Assembly (NCBI RefSeq): GCF_017377655.1
Contig: NZ_JAFREL010000011.1
Location: forward strand, 1-64,000
Source of the DNA: Candidatus Enterococcus ferrettii
GTDB lineage: Bacteria; Bacillota; Bacilli; Lactobacillales; Enterococcaceae
Length of the DNA: 64,000 nucleotides
Direction of reading: 5' to 3'
Within the stretch, counting starts at the first letter, position 1; each line of letters begins with the position of its first letter. Below, piece by piece: positions 35,281 through 44,888 of the stretch. The notes under the pieces were generated by a model. The model was given only the letters and a program-made list of their open reading frames with translations. It was not told the origin of the DNA and did no database searches. A program made the translations under genes and the position numbers.

Positions 35281-36627
35281 TTATTGAGGAACATATAGCG
35301 GCATGTAACCAAATAGCACTAAGGTAACAATAAAAATCAGGAAGATACCTAAAGCATATTTAGCTGATTCTTTTTGCCATTGCCCCATGTCTAAACCTGT
35401 TAGACGCAGCAGTAAATAAATGAACGCTACTAATGGACTCAGCAGGTGGAACGCTTGTCCCATCAAAGAGGCTAGAGCCATTTGCATATTGGTGAAACCG
35501 TAAGCCCGTCCTGCTTCCGCCAAGACTGGCAAGACCCCAAAGTAGAACCCATCATTAGAGATGAAGAAGGTGCCGGGTGCTGAAATCAAGGCGATTACCA
35601 AGCCCCAGAAGCCAGCTAATTGTTTAGGAATAATCGTGGTGAAGCTGTTAGCCAAGGCAGTTGCCATTCCTGAACCTTGGAACAAGCCCATGAATACACC
35701 GGCTGCAAATACGAGGATAACTACTTGCACAGCATCGCCGCCGTTTGCACCGATTCGAGCAGACTGCTGCTTCAGTACTGGGTAATTTACCATTAATGCG
35801 ATACACGTACCAACTAAGAACAACAAAAGTGGTGGCAGACCGATTGGCTCATAGAATGATCCGGCTACTAACCAGGCGATCAAACCGATAGTCAAAATAC
35901 CGTTAAAGATAAAGTTTTTTGGCCGACGAATTTCTAAAGTTTCTGGATCAGTTACCGTAGTCATTTCGTCAATTTCAGCATCTGATAATTCAGTGATCCC
36001 TAAGCGGGCACGCTCTTGTTTCCCCATCCGACGAGCGACAAACAAGATTACATAAAGAATGGATAATACCATCCCTGGTGCTAAATAGCTCAAAATGTCA
36101 GCGTCTACTTCTAGTACCGCCATAGCACGAGCAGTTGGACCACCCCACGGCAGCAGGTTCATAATGGTGTTTTGCAGGATGACTAAGACACCTAAGTTCA
36201 TCATTTTCATATTTAGTTTCTTATAAATCGGAATAAAAGCTGAACAGCAGATCAGGGTCGTAGTTGTTCCATCACCATTCAATGAAACCGCAGCTGCAAC
36301 GACTGCAGTTGCCATCAAGACCTTCATTGGATCGCCCTTAGCAAAGTGAATCATTTTCTTTGTGACTGGATCGAATAACCCCGCATCCAACATAATAGAG
36401 AAATATAAAATAGCAAAAAGCAGCATAATCCCTGTAGTGGAGGTAGTACTGATCCCTTCTAAGACAAACTCCCCGATATTTCCTTTCTCGGCTACCCCAG
36501 TCGCCATGGCAATCAAAGTGAAGATTAATGGAATGACCACCAATGAGGTAAATGGGGACATTTTCTTTTTCATGATTACAAACATAAAGACAATAATCAT
36601 TAAATAAGACAATACAGTTAATAACAT
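35281..36627 (-). CDS. citH: CitMHS family citrate transporter
   Basis: 448 residues, about 11-12 membrane helices. The NGDGTTTTLI and LPWGGPTARA blocks mark the CitMHS family, which takes up citrate complexed with divalent metal ions. GGAAGGG precedes the ATG. It is divergent from oadH and shares with it a 418-bp control region with cre sites. This matches citH of E. faecalis. Confidence 0.92.
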   Translation of the reverse strand: MLLTVLSYLMIIVFMFVIMKKKMSPFTSLVVIPLIFTLIAMATGVAEKGNIGEFVLEGISTTSTTGIMLLFAILYFSIMLDAGLFDPVTKKMIHFAKGDPMKVLMATAVVAAAVSLNGDGTTTTLICCSAFIPIYKKLNMKMMNLGVLVILQNTIMNLLPWGGPTARAMAVLEVDADILSYLAPGMVLSILYVILFVARRMGKQERARLGITELSDAEIDEMTTVTDPETLEIRRPKNFIFNGILTIGLIAWLVAGSFYEPIGLPPLLLFLVGTCIALMVNYPVLKQQSARIGANGGDAVQVVILVFAAGVFMGLFQGSGMATALANSFTTIIPKQLAGFWGLVIALISAPGTFFISNDGFYFGVLPVLAEAGRAYGFTNMQMALASLMGQAFHLLSPLVAFIYLLLRLTGLDMGQWQKESAKYALGIFLIFIVTLVLFGYMPLYVPQ

Positions 36628-36670
36628 TTTTTCCCTTCCTTTCTCATATGAAGCTGAAAAACCTTTTGTT

Positions 36671-36684
36671 TGTAAGCGTTGACA
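36671..36684. promoter_or_regulatory. cre site (CcpA), transporter side
   Basis: TGTAAGCGTTGACA fits the catabolite-responsive element consensus, with symmetric TGTAA/TTGACA arms around the central CG. It lies 44 bp from the transporter start and implies glucose repression of citrate uptake. Confidence 0.75.
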
Positions 36685-36747
36685 ACCCTTAGCGATAAAA
36701 AACCAATTTTTTATTTCAAATAATACTGATGTTATTTATCGTTGGTG

Positions 36748-36762
36748 TGTAACCGCTTAGCA
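36748..36762. promoter_or_regulatory. cre-like site, central
   Basis: TGTAACCGCTTAGCA resembles a cre with some mismatch, 77 bp from the first one. CcpA control of both citrate operons is known for E. faecalis. Confidence 0.55.
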
Positions 36763-37045
36763 CCTATAGAATAATCAATTCTTGCAACACAAAAAAGAGC
36801 CTTAAGACAAAAAGAACAGGAAAAGAACAATTATTATCTAATAGTCTTAGCGATTGCTTAACAAGATATTAACAGAATCTTAACGCTTGATAAGTGCTGT
36901 TAAATCAACGTTTTTTTAGGTTTTTCTCTCTTTCTTTTATAAAAGGAACAACGAAAGAACAATAATCGGGGATTTAAGACTATCCAATTACCCAGCAAAT
37001 CATTTAATCTGGACTCAAGCAAATAAAGTTGGAAAGGAGATTAAC

Positions 37046-37381
37046 GTGTCTTTATTCGATAAGTTTTTTAAAAAGGATAAAACCGGAAAAACAAGTCAAC
37101 AGACTGCCAAGAGCGTGGACAAAGAGTCACCTGCCAAAGATAACGAAGTATGGGAAGAGCTGCCGGGATTTATCGACACTGATTCAGAGGACTATCAGCT
37201 CGTTAGTCTAATTGCGACTGCGATTGCGACTGGCGATCAGCCCGACAGTCAATTTGTAGTGAAACGGATTTTGAAGCGGAACCCTGAGGCAAAGCAAGTA
37301 TCGCTGATTGTCGCCAGCATTGCTGCAGGAGCTCATCCAGAAAGTCAGCTAAGCATTCGGAAAATTTCAAAGAGAAAGTAA
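37046..37381 (+). CDS. oadH: Oxaloacetate decarboxylase eta-type subunit OadH
   Basis: 111 residues, soluble, with a Lys/Asp-rich start and a helical C-terminal half (about 45-111) containing two related blocks, LVSLIATAIATGDQPDSQF and VSLIVASIAAGAHPESQL. In E. faecalis a small protein in this position is the OadH subunit that helps tie the soluble carboxytransferase to the membrane pump. Start GTG 37046 with AAAGGAG upstream. First gene of the rightward citrate operon. Confidence 0.8.
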   Translation: MSLFDKFFKKDKTGKTSQQTAKSVDKESPAKDNEVWEELPGFIDTDSEDYQLVSLIATAIATGDQPDSQFVVKRILKRNPEAKQVSLIVASIAAGAHPESQLSIRKISKRK

Positions 37382-37395
37382 TTAGGAGGAAGAAC

Positions 37396-37800
37396 ATGTT
37401 ACGTAAATTTAAAATCTCAATTGATGGTCAGGAATATTTAGTAGAAATGGAGGAAATCGGCGGGGTTCCACAGGCTGCACCTGCTGCACCAGCAGCTTCA
37501 GCGCCCGTGGCTGAACCAGTTCAAGCGGCCGCCGCACCTTTAGAAGAAGCACCGACCGTATCTGCCGCTTCATCCGCTCCAGCTGGTGCGGATGCGCTGA
37601 CTGCTCCAATGCCGGGAGCCATTTTGAAGGTCTTGGTGAATGTAGGGGATGCCGTAAAGCAAAACCAGCCATTGATGATTTTGGAAGCGATGAAGATGGA
37701 AAATGAAATTGTTGCCAGCAGTGACGGCACAGTTACCGGTATCCACGTACAACCAGGCGATGTCGTAAATCCAGGCGATCCTTTGATCACAGTCGGTTAA
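37396..37800 (+). CDS. oadD: Oxaloacetate decarboxylase biotin subunit OadD
   Basis: 134 residues: a short N-terminal domain, an Ala/Pro-rich linker (about 24-66), and a C-terminal biotinyl domain with K100 in EAMKMENE as the biotin site. It carries CO2 from OadA to OadB. In many bacteria this domain is fused to OadA; here it is separate and the OadA at 43364 lacks it. AGGAGGAAG ribosome site. Confidence 0.93.
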   Translation: MLRKFKISIDGQEYLVEMEEIGGVPQAAPAAPAASAPVAEPVQAAAAPLEEAPTVSAASSAPAGADALTAPMPGAILKVLVNVGDAVKQNQPLMILEAMKMENEIVASSDGTVTGIHVQPGDVVNPGDPLITVG

Positions 37801-37829
37801 GAAATAAATATGGAAAAAGGAAGTGACTT

Positions 37830-38948
37830 TTGTTGGAAACATTGATTGAAGGAGTTTTAGGTATGGGGCAGGAGCCGGGACGCATCGTAATGATGGTGAT
37901 CGGGGCAGTCTTAATGTACTTGGGTATCAAGAAGGAGTACGAGCCAACCTTGCTGGTGCCGATGGGATTAGGAACAATTTTAGTGAATTTCCCGAATTCT
38001 GGTGTACTGAGTGCTGCAGGAGAGCCGGGACCGTTTCAAGTATTGTTTGATATTGGGATCAGCACAGAATTATTCCCATTGCTATTGTTTATCGGAATTG
38101 GGGCGATGATTGATTTTGGACCATTGCTGCAAAATCCGTTTTTACTATTATTTGGAGCTGCCGCTCAATTTGGTATCTTCTTTACAATAATTGTTGCAGT
38201 GTTGTTAGGATTTGATTTAAATGATGCGGCCTCAATTGGGATTATCGGAGCAGCGGATGGACCAACCTCTATCTTTGTGGCGAATACCTTGAATTCAAAA
38301 TATATGGGAGCCATTATGGTGGCCGCGTATTCTTACATGGCATTGGTACCAATCATCCAGCCAGTTGCGATCAAAGCTGTGACAACAAAACATGAACGTC
38401 AAATTCGCATGAACTATCGTGCCGGCGAGGTTTCTCAAACGGCGAAGATTTTATTCCCGATTGTCATTTCAATAGTGGCCGGGTTAATTGCTCCTGTTTC
38501 CTTGCCATTAGTTGGTTTCTTGATGTTTGGAAATCTATTGAGAGAATGCGGTGTATTGGATCGTTTGTCCTTAACCGCCCAAAATGAACTGGTAAATATT
38601 ATCAGTATTCTGTTAGGACTTGCTATTTCGGTAAAAATGCAATATGCGGAGTTCTTGCAGGTGGATACTTTGATGGTAATTGGTTTAGGATTAGTAGCCT
38701 TTGTAATGGATTCAGTGGGCGGTGTGCTCTTTGCTAAATTACTGAACCTGTTCCGTAAAGAGAAAATCAATCCGATGATTGGTGCGGCTGGAATTTCTGC
38801 CTTTCCGATGTCAAGTCGAGTTATTCAGAAGATGGCTACGGAGGAAGATCCGCAGAACTTCATTTTGATGCATGCAGCTGGAGCCAACGTGTCTGGTCAG
38901 ATTGCTTCGGTTATTGCTGGTGGTCTGCTGCTGGCCTTGTTAGTTTAG
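37830..38948 (+). CDS. oadB: Oxaloacetate decarboxylase beta subunit OadB (Na+ pump)
   Basis: 372 residues, about 9-11 membrane helices, with the GAADGPTSIFVANTL block carrying the conserved Asp and the PMIGAAGISAFPMSSR region. It decarboxylates carboxybiotin and pumps Na+ out. Start TTG 37830 with AAGGAAGTGA upstream. Together with OadH, OadD, OadA and perhaps the 41-residue peptide that follows, it forms the pump. Confidence 0.93.
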   Translation: MLETLIEGVLGMGQEPGRIVMMVIGAVLMYLGIKKEYEPTLLVPMGLGTILVNFPNSGVLSAAGEPGPFQVLFDIGISTELFPLLLFIGIGAMIDFGPLLQNPFLLLFGAAAQFGIFFTIIVAVLLGFDLNDAASIGIIGAADGPTSIFVANTLNSKYMGAIMVAAYSYMALVPIIQPVAIKAVTTKHERQIRMNYRAGEVSQTAKILFPIVISIVAGLIAPVSLPLVGFLMFGNLLRECGVLDRLSLTAQNELVNIISILLGLAISVKMQYAEFLQVDTLMVIGLGLVAFVMDSVGGVLFAKLLNLFRKEKINPMIGAAGISAFPMSSRVIQKMATEEDPQNFILMHAAGANVSGQIASVIAGGLLLALLV

Positions 38949-38961
38949 GAGGGGAAAAAAG

Positions 38962-39087
38962 ATGTCTGCAGATTTAATGAAATCATTTGAGCTATTGGTA
39001 TTTGGTTGGGGCGGCGTGTTTGTCGTGATTCTGATCATCTACGTAGCTTCGCAATTGTTAGCGAAATTGTTCCCAGTCAAAAAATAA
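38962..39087 (+). CDS. Small single-pass membrane protein in the oad operon, OadG-like
   Basis: 41 codons, ATG 38962 to TAA 39087, with a perfect AGGAGGGG eight bases upstream. One membrane helix (about residues 10-33, LLVFGWGGVFVVILIIYVAS) and a short basic tail. Its place directly after oadB and its shape recall the gamma (OadG) subunit, which is a small membrane anchor in Na+-pumping decarboxylases, but the zinc-binding tail of OadG is absent. Clearly a real gene; function inferred from position. Confidence 0.8.
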   Translation: MSADLMKSFELLVFGWGGVFVVILIIYVASQLLAKLFPVKK

Positions 39088-39102
39088 AAAGGGGATTTTA
39101 GC

Positions 39103-40122
39103 ATGTTTGATTTAAGAAGGCTCTGGCTGGACAAAGACCAAGCTATGTTTCAGCAATGGGCCGACCTGATGAGGCGTTCTGGGTTAAGTCCGCAAGAAAG
39201 TGTCGAATACACAGTAGGACTGTTTAAAGAAGGTCAATTGATCGCCTCGGGTTCCTATCAAAAAAACATTATTAAGTGCTTGGCGGTAGAGACAGAATAC
39301 CAGTCAGAAAACCTGTTAACTCAACTCATGATTCATTTAATGGAACGGATGCGGGAAAAGGATCAAAACCATTATTTCTTGTATACCAAGCCTAGTGAAG
39401 CCAAGATTTTCCATTCACTGGGATTCCATACCATAGTAGAAAACGAATCGGTGCTGTTCACCGAACAGGGTTCGCCCAATATTGATGACTATCAGGAGCT
39501 GTTGGAGAAACATCGGCATCCGGGAACAGCCAGCAGTATTGTGATGAATGCTAATCCTTTTACCAAGGGACATCAGTATTTAATTGAGACAGCCGCAGCT
39601 AAGAGCGATCATGTTTATGTGTTTGTTCTGTCAGAGGATCGTTCAGACTTTTCTAGTGAGGATCGGATGAATATGGTCAAGCTGGGAGTGAGCCATCTGG
39701 AAAATGTGACGGTGCTGCCGAGTCGTGATTACATGGTATCGACAGCGACGTTTCCAGCCTACTTCTTAAAAGAGAATGCGCCGTTGGCTGTAGCGAAAAC
39801 TCAGGCAGCGGTGGATGCTCTGCTGTTTAAAGAAAAAATTGCCCCGATTTTGAACATTCGCTCTCGTTTTGTAGGCGAGGAGCCTTTTTCACCAGTAACG
39901 GAGGTCTACAATCGCTCGCTGCAATCCGTATTTGGTACCGAGCTGGAGCTGGTGATCGTTCCCCGCAAGGAAGTGGAGGGCGTAGCAATCAGTGCCACCA
40001 ATGTGCGCAAAGCTTTAAAGGAAAAAGATGTCGAAGGGTTAACCCATCTTGTTCCTCAAACAACCTATGACTATTTGAAAAAAATCAAGAAAATAGAGGT
40101 GGAATTAAGTGGAAATTACTAA
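39103..40122 (+). CDS. citC: [Citrate (pro-3S)-lyase] ligase CitC
   Basis: 339 residues. An N-terminal GNAT-like region (to about 125) precedes a nucleotidyltransferase domain with [12 protein letters not shown], where GH is the ATP-binding HxGH relative, and the SATNVRK motif near 300. It acetylates the lyase acyl carrier protein's thiol with acetate and ATP, switching citrate lyase on. Overlaps citD by 14 bases. Confidence 0.95.
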   Translation: MFDLRRLWLDKDQAMFQQWADLMRRSGLSPQESVEYTVGLFKEGQLIASGSYQKNIIKCLAVETEYQSENLLTQLMIHLMERMREKDQNHYFLYTKPSEAKIFHSLGFHTIVENESVLFTEQGSPNIDDYQELLEKHRHPGTASSIVMNANPFTKGHQYLIETAAAKSDHVYVFVLSEDRSDFSSEDRMNMVKLGVSHLENVTVLPSRDYMVSTATFPAYFLKENAPLAVAKTQAAVDALLFKEKIAPILNIRSRFVGEEPFSPVTEVYNRSLQSVFGTELELVIVPRKEVEGVAISATNVRKALKEKDVEGLTHLVPQTTYDYLKKIKKIEVELSGNY

Positions 40123-40417
40123 GAGTGCGGTAGCAGGTACAGTTGAATCAAGCGATATTATGATCACGCTAGATCCTCATGAAGGAGCACTAATTGAAAT
40201 TGAGTTGGACAGCAGTGTGGAAAAGCAATTTGGTGATCAAATTCGCAAGGTAATTAAGGAAACGCTGGAGAAGCTGGGCATTACTTCAGCGAAGGTTGTA
40301 GCGGTAGATAAGGGCGCATTGGATTGCACGATTCAAGCTCGCACCGTGACTGCCGCTCATCGAGCCGCAGATCAGCAGGCCTACAACTGGAAGGAGATCG
40401 ACTCATGGAACGCTTAA
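40109..40417 (+). CDS. citD: Citrate lyase acyl carrier protein (gamma) CitD
   Basis: 102 residues with the prosthetic group serine S14 in GTVESSD. It carries the acetyl/citryl thioester during the lyase cycle. Start GTG 40109 with AGAGGTGG upstream. Its 3' end overlaps citE by 13 bases. Confidence 0.95.
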   Translation: MEITKSAVAGTVESSDIMITLDPHEGALIEIELDSSVEKQFGDQIRKVIKETLEKLGITSAKVVAVDKGALDCTIQARTVTAAHRAADQQAYNWKEIDSWNA

Positions 40418-41292
40418 GAAGAACAATGATGTTTGTGCCAGGGGCCAATGCAGCGATGCTGAGAGATGCTCCCTTATATGGAGCCGATTCGATTATGTTT
40501 GATCTAGAGGATGCTGTTTCTTTAAAAGAAAAGGATTCTTCCCGAACATTGGTGCATTTTGCCCTAAAAACCTTTGATTACAGCCAGGTCGAGACGGTCG
40601 TGCGTATTAATGGTTTGGATACGGTGGGAGCTTTGGATGTTGAAGCGATGGTATTAGCTGGAGTAAATGTTATTCGGTTGCCTAAAACGGAAACGGCTCA
40701 GGATATTGTTGATGTAGAGGCAGTAATTACCCAAGTGGAGCAGGAAAATCAAATTTCTGTAGGAACCACCAAAATGATGGCAGCAATTGAATCAGCAGAG
40801 GGTGTTTTGAATGCGAGAGAAATTGCGAAAGCTTCTGATCGGCTGATTGGAATTGCCTTAGGTGCAGAGGATTACGTAACCAATATGAAAACTCGCCGCT
40901 ATCCTAATGGGCAGGAATTGTTTTTTGCCCGCAGTATGATTTTGCATGCTGCTCGAGCTGCTGGTATTGCAGCTATCGATACGGTCTATTCTGATGTGGA
41001 CAATGCGGAAGGCTTCAAAGATGAAGTTCGTTTAATTAAACAGCTGGGCTTCGATGGGAAATCGGTGATTAATCCGCGCCAAATTCCTTTAGTCAACAAC
41101 ATTTACGCGCCAACGGAGAGAGAAATTCAGAATGCCAAGGAAGTCATCTGGGCGATTCGTGAAGCGGAATCGAAGGGGTCTGGCGTCATTTCTCTAAATG
41201 GAAAAATGGTCGACAAACCTATTGTAGAGCGGGCTGAGCGAGTTATTGCTTTAGCTAAAGCGGCGAAATTATTAACCGAGGAGGATATTTAA
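40405..41292 (+). CDS. citE: Citrate lyase beta subunit (citryl-ACP lyase) CitE
   Basis: 295 residues. [12 protein letters not shown] at the N-terminus, the FDLEDAV metal-binding block and GAEDYVTNM identify CitE, which splits citryl-ACP to oxaloacetate and acetyl-ACP with Mg2+. The start is ATG 40405 with AAGGAG upstream, not the earlier in-frame ATG inside citD. Followed by citF after 2 bases. Confidence 0.95.
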   Translation: MERLRRTMMFVPGANAAMLRDAPLYGADSIMFDLEDAVSLKEKDSSRTLVHFALKTFDYSQVETVVRINGLDTVGALDVEAMVLAGVNVIRLPKTETAQDIVDVEAVITQVEQENQISVGTTKMMAAIESAEGVLNAREIAKASDRLIGIALGAEDYVTNMKTRRYPNGQELFFARSMILHAARAAGIAAIDTVYSDVDNAEGFKDEVRLIKQLGFDGKSVINPRQIPLVNNIYAPTEREIQNAKEVIWAIREAESKGSGVISLNGKMVDKPIVERAERVIALAKAAKLLTEEDI

Positions 41293-41294
41293 TT

Positions 41295-42827
41295 ATGGTA
41301 ATGAATAAAGTAAAGCGTGATATTCCTCAGGTATATGCGGATCAGTATGATATATACGAAGGTGAATTAGCCAATATAAATACCTATCAAGAAGCTAGCC
41401 GCAGAATCCAACCCAAGCGCCCTCGGGATAAAAAACTAGTCTCCAGCTTACGAGAAGCGATTGAGAAAACGGGTCTAAAAGACGGGATGACGATCTCCTT
41501 CCACCATCATTTCCGGGAGGGTGATTTTGTGATGAACATGGTCATGCAGGAGATTGCTGACATGGGAATCAAAAATCTTTCGATTGCGCCTAGTTCAATT
41601 GCCAATGTTCATGAGCCACTGATAGACCATATCAAAAATGGTGTGATCATCAACATTACCTCCAGCGGCTTGCGGGATAAAGTTGGCGCAGCAATTTCTG
41701 AAGGAATTATGGAAAATCCCGTGGTGATTCGTTCTCATGGCGGTCGAGCTCGGGCGATTGCGGCTGATGATATTCATATTGATGTGGCCTTTTTGGGTGC
41801 CCCCAGCTCAGACTCCTATGGGAATGCCAATGGAACCGTCGGCAAAGCCACTTGTGGTTCATTAGGCTATGCCATGGTAGATGCAAAATATGCGGATCAG
41901 GTAGTTATCATTACCGACACCTTAGTTCCTTTTCCAAATACACCGATCAGCATTCCGCAAACCGATGTTGATTTTGTTGTGGAAGTAGAGGCGATTGGCG
42001 ATCCGAAAGGAATTGCTAAAGGGGCCACTCGTTTTACTAAAAACCCCAAGGAATTGCTGATTGCGGAATATGCAGCCAAAGTCATTACCAGCTCTCCGTA
42101 TTATCAAGATGGCTTCTCCTTCCAAACAGGAACTGGCGGAGCAGCCTTGGCTGTTTCCCGTTTTTTACGAGAGGCAATGATCAAGGATGGCATAAAGGCC
42201 AGCTTTGCTCTAGGTGGAATCACCAATGCGATGGTTGAGCTGCTGGAGGAAGGCCTAGTCGGGAAAATCATTGATGTTCAGGACTTTGACCATCCGTCAG
42301 CGATTTCTTTAGGCAAAAATTCTCAACATTATGAAATAGATGCCAATATGTACGCTTCGCCTTTGAGTAAAGGTTCCTTCATTAATCAGCTGGATACAGC
42401 TATTCTGTCTGCTTTGGAAATTGACACCAACTACAATGTGAATGTCATGACGGGTTCAGATGGAGTTATTCGTGGAGCCTCCGGCGGTCATTCGGATACG
42501 AGTATGGCCTGCAAAATGAGTCTGGTAATCTCACCTTTAGTGCGGGGAAGAATCCCCACGATTGTAGATGAAGTGAATACAGTCGTTACCCCTGGTGACA
42601 GTATTGACGTAATTATCACCGAAGTCGGAATTGCCATTAATCCGAAACGGGCCGATTTGATTGAACACTTTAGTCAGCTGGATGTACCGATTTATACGAT
42701 TGAGGAGCTTAAGGAGAAGGCCTACAGTATCGTAGGAAATCCTGAGCCCATTCAATACGGAGACAAAGTAGTAGCGCTGATCGAATACCGTGATGGGACC
42801 ATTATTGATGTCGTCAAAAACGTTTAA
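41295..42827 (+). CDS. citF: Citrate lyase alpha subunit (citrate-ACP transferase) CitF
   Basis: 510 residues, the usual length. CoA-transferase-type blocks such as SFHHHFREGDFVMN and SDGVIRGASGGHSDT are present. It exchanges the acetyl group on ACP for citrate. Its 3' end overlaps citX. Confidence 0.95.
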   Translation: MVMNKVKRDIPQVYADQYDIYEGELANINTYQEASRRIQPKRPRDKKLVSSLREAIEKTGLKDGMTISFHHHFREGDFVMNMVMQEIADMGIKNLSIAPSSIANVHEPLIDHIKNGVIINITSSGLRDKVGAAISEGIMENPVVIRSHGGRARAIAADDIHIDVAFLGAPSSDSYGNANGTVGKATCGSLGYAMVDAKYADQVVIITDTLVPFPNTPISIPQTDVDFVVEVEAIGDPKGIAKGATRFTKNPKELLIAEYAAKVITSSPYYQDGFSFQTGTGGAALAVSRFLREAMIKDGIKASFALGGITNAMVELLEEGLVGKIIDVQDFDHPSAISLGKNSQHYEIDANMYASPLSKGSFINQLDTAILSALEIDTNYNVNVMTGSDGVIRGASGGHSDTSMACKMSLVISPLVRGRIPTIVDEVNTVVTPGDSIDVIITEVGIAINPKRADLIEHFSQLDVPIYTIEELKEKAYSIVGNPEPIQYGDKVVALIEYRDGTIIDVVKNV

Positions 42828-43371
42828 TGATCTCTTCAATGGACCCGTTATCTCACTGGAGGAAATGCTGGAAAGCCGAGAAGAACGAGCAGCAATGCAA
42901 CAGGAACTGCTGCTCACCGACAGCCAGAGTTCATTGCTTTGCGCGACGATGAATATTCCTGGTCCAGTGAAGACGTCGATGAAGCTAGAGGAGATATTTG
43001 AAACAATCACTGAAGCAATTGAACAGGAATTAACGGGGATTTCTCCTGATGCCAATTTATATTGGGAGAAAAATACTGGGCTGGAATACTACCTGCTGCT
43101 GCCCTTGGCTCCTCAAGAGCTGAAGACCAAGATGGTGCAGATTGAAGAGCAGCATCCCTATGGTCGATTGGTCGACTTGGACGTACTGTGGCAGGAGAAT
43201 GATGAAATTAAAAGCATCAGCCGACAAGAGCTGGGTTTTGCCCCGCGGCGCTGTTTTATTTGCGACAAGGATGCGAAGGAATGCGGCCGTTCAAGAGCCC
43301 ATTCGATTTTAGAAATGCAGCAGGCGATTGCTCAAATTGTTGAAAAGGAAGAGGAGTTGAAACATGGCTAA
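42808..43371 (+). CDS. citX: Apo-citrate lyase phosphoribosyl-dephospho-CoA transferase CitX
   Basis: About 187 residues. The block GRLVDLDVLW and the C-terminal GFAPRRCFICD... CGRSRAHS identify CitX, which loads the prosthetic group made by CitG onto CitD. No good ribosome site exists; ATG 42808 (GGGA 9 bases before) is preferred, with GTG 42790 and ATG 42793 as alternatives. All lie inside the end of citF, so translation is coupled. Overlaps oadA by 8 bases. Confidence 0.93.
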   Translation: MSSKTFNDLFNGPVISLEEMLESREERAAMQQELLLTDSQSSLLCATMNIPGPVKTSMKLEEIFETITEAIEQELTGISPDANLYWEKNTGLEYYLLLPLAPQELKTKMVQIEEQHPYGRLVDLDVLWQENDEIKSISRQELGFAPRRCFICDKDAKECGRSRAHSILEMQQAIAQIVEKEEELKHG

Positions 43372-44758
43372 AAAAATCCGGTTTATGGAAACCGTACTGC
43401 GGGATGGTCAACAAAGCCAAATCGCAACGCGTATGCCAACAGAGGATATGCTGCCGATTTTAAAAACCTTAGATGAAGCAGGCTATTATTCACTGGAAAT
43501 GTGGGGCGGTGCTACCTTTGATTCATGCATTCGTTTTTTGAATGAGGATCCCTGGGAGCGATTGCGCTTGATCCGCAAAGAAGTAAAAAATACTAAGCTG
43601 CAAATGCTGTTGCGGGGGCAAAATTTATTAGGCTATAAAAACTATGCTGATGATGTTGTTCGTGATTTTGTCGAAAAATCGATTAAAAATGGGATTGATA
43701 TCATTCGTGTATTCGATGCGTTAAATGATACCCGTAATTTGGCAACCTCCATTTTGGCAGCCAAAGAAGCCGGGGGACATTGTCAAACAGCCATTTCCTA
43801 CACCACCAGTGATATCCATACCGTAGATTATTTTGTGCAGCTGGCGAAAGAAATGGCTGATTTGGGAGCCGATTCACTATGTATTAAAGATATGGCTGGT
43901 GTTTTAACTCCCCAGACTGGGTTTGAGCTCGTTAGCCGCATTAAGGATCGGATTGATTTGCCATTAGAGGTTCATACCCATGCGACTAGCGGGATTTCAG
44001 AAATGACCTATTTGAAGGCAGCGGAGGCTGGTGCGGATATTATTGATACGGCCATTTCATCCTTCTCCAGTGGGACTAGTCAGCCAGCAACAGAATCAAT
44101 GGCCTTGGCTCTGGAAGAACTAGGCTTTGATACCGGCTTGAAGATGGATAAGGTGAGCGAAATTGCCAATTACTTTAATCCGATTCGTGATTGTTTTCGT
44201 GACGAAGGAATTTTAAATCCTAAAGTGAAAGACATCGAACCAAAAACTCTGATCTATCAAGTACCTGGTGGGATGCTGTCCAATCTGCTAAGTCAATTGA
44301 CCGAGCAAGGCATGCAGGATAAATATGAAGAGGTGCTGAGTGAAGTACCAAAGGTTCGGGCCGATTTAGGCTATCCTCCATTGGTTACACCGTTGTCGCA
44401 AATGGTTGGGACCCAGGCCTTAATGAACGTCATTTCTCAAGAACGGTATAAGCTGGTCCCTTCTGAAATTAAGGATTATGTGCGGGGGCTGTATGGCCGT
44501 CCACCAGTACCAATTAATCCAACGATTCAAGAAAAGATTATCGGTGATGAAGCAGTAATTACAGCTCGACCAGCTGACTTAATTGCACCGCAGCTGCCGG
44601 CGTTCCGAGAAGAAATCAAAGAATATGCCAAATCAGAGGAAGATGTTCTGATGTACGCCTTATTTCCGCAGCAGGCCAAGGATTTTCTTGGCCGCCGAGA
44701 AGATCGGTTTTACGATGTTCCTCTGCAAACCGTTCAAGTTACGATTGATATTTCTTAA
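43364..44758 (+). CDS. oadA: Oxaloacetate decarboxylase alpha subunit (carboxytransferase) OadA
   Basis: 464 residues: the HMGL-like TIM barrel (ETVLRDGQQSQ at the start, GADSLCIKDMAG, EVHTHATSG as metal ligands), then the PYC_OADA middle domain to about 460. The biotinyl domain is missing at the end, which fits the separate OadD. It moves the carboxyl of oxaloacetate to biotin, giving pyruvate. Last gene of the operon, with a terminator behind. Confidence 0.95.
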   Translation: MAKKIRFMETVLRDGQQSQIATRMPTEDMLPILKTLDEAGYYSLEMWGGATFDSCIRFLNEDPWERLRLIRKEVKNTKLQMLLRGQNLLGYKNYADDVVRDFVEKSIKNGIDIIRVFDALNDTRNLATSILAAKEAGGHCQTAISYTTSDIHTVDYFVQLAKEMADLGADSLCIKDMAGVLTPQTGFELVSRIKDRIDLPLEVHTHATSGISEMTYLKAAEAGADIIDTAISSFSSGTSQPATESMALALEELGFDTGLKMDKVSEIANYFNPIRDCFRDEGILNPKVKDIEPKTLIYQVPGGMLSNLLSQLTEQGMQDKYEEVLSEVPKVRADLGYPPLVTPLSQMVGTQALMNVISQERYKLVPSEIKDYVRGLYGRPPVPINPTIQEKIIGDEAVITARPADLIAPQLPAFREEIKEYAKSEEDVLMYALFPQQAKDFLGRREDRFYDVPLQTVQVTIDIS

Positions 44759-44790
44759 TTTTGTGTCCTCCTTATGACAAGTTTAAATAG

Positions 44791-44826
44791 AATAAACAGA
44801 AGCAGTGCTGGTTGCTTCTGTTTATT
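44791..44826 (+). terminator. Terminator of the citrate operon
   Basis: A perfect 14-bp stem, AATAAACAGAAGCA with TGCTTCTGTTTATT, and a short T-rich tail, 32 bases after oadA. Confidence 0.75.
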
Positions 44827-44855
44827 TGTGCGTTCATTTTTTGATTGGGAACGTT

Positions 44856-44861
44856 TATAAT
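44856..44861 (+). promoter_or_regulatory. -10 box of the AraC regulator gene
   Basis: A consensus TATAAT 27 bases before the start. The 17-base-spaced -35 (TTCATT, 44833-44838) is poor, so activation may be needed. Confidence 0.5.
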
Positions 44862-44888
44862 AAAGCGGAATGGCAGGGGGAAAAGTGA

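Larger units (their letters stand above)
36628..37045. promoter_or_regulatory. Citrate locus control region
   Basis: 418 bp without a gene, AT-rich. It holds two cre-like sites (separate entries) and a direct repeat, GAAAAGAACAATTATT (36820-36835) and GAAAGAACAATAAT (36953-36966), that could be CitO sites; more GAAC words lie around them. Promoters for both directions must lie here, but none stands out clearly. No small ORF with a ribosome site was found. Confidence 0.6.

Noticed and set aside
43364-44758. OadA read as truncated because it lacks the biotin domain
   Set aside because: The biotin domain is supplied by the separate OadD at 37396-37800, as in E. faecalis, so the gene is complete.
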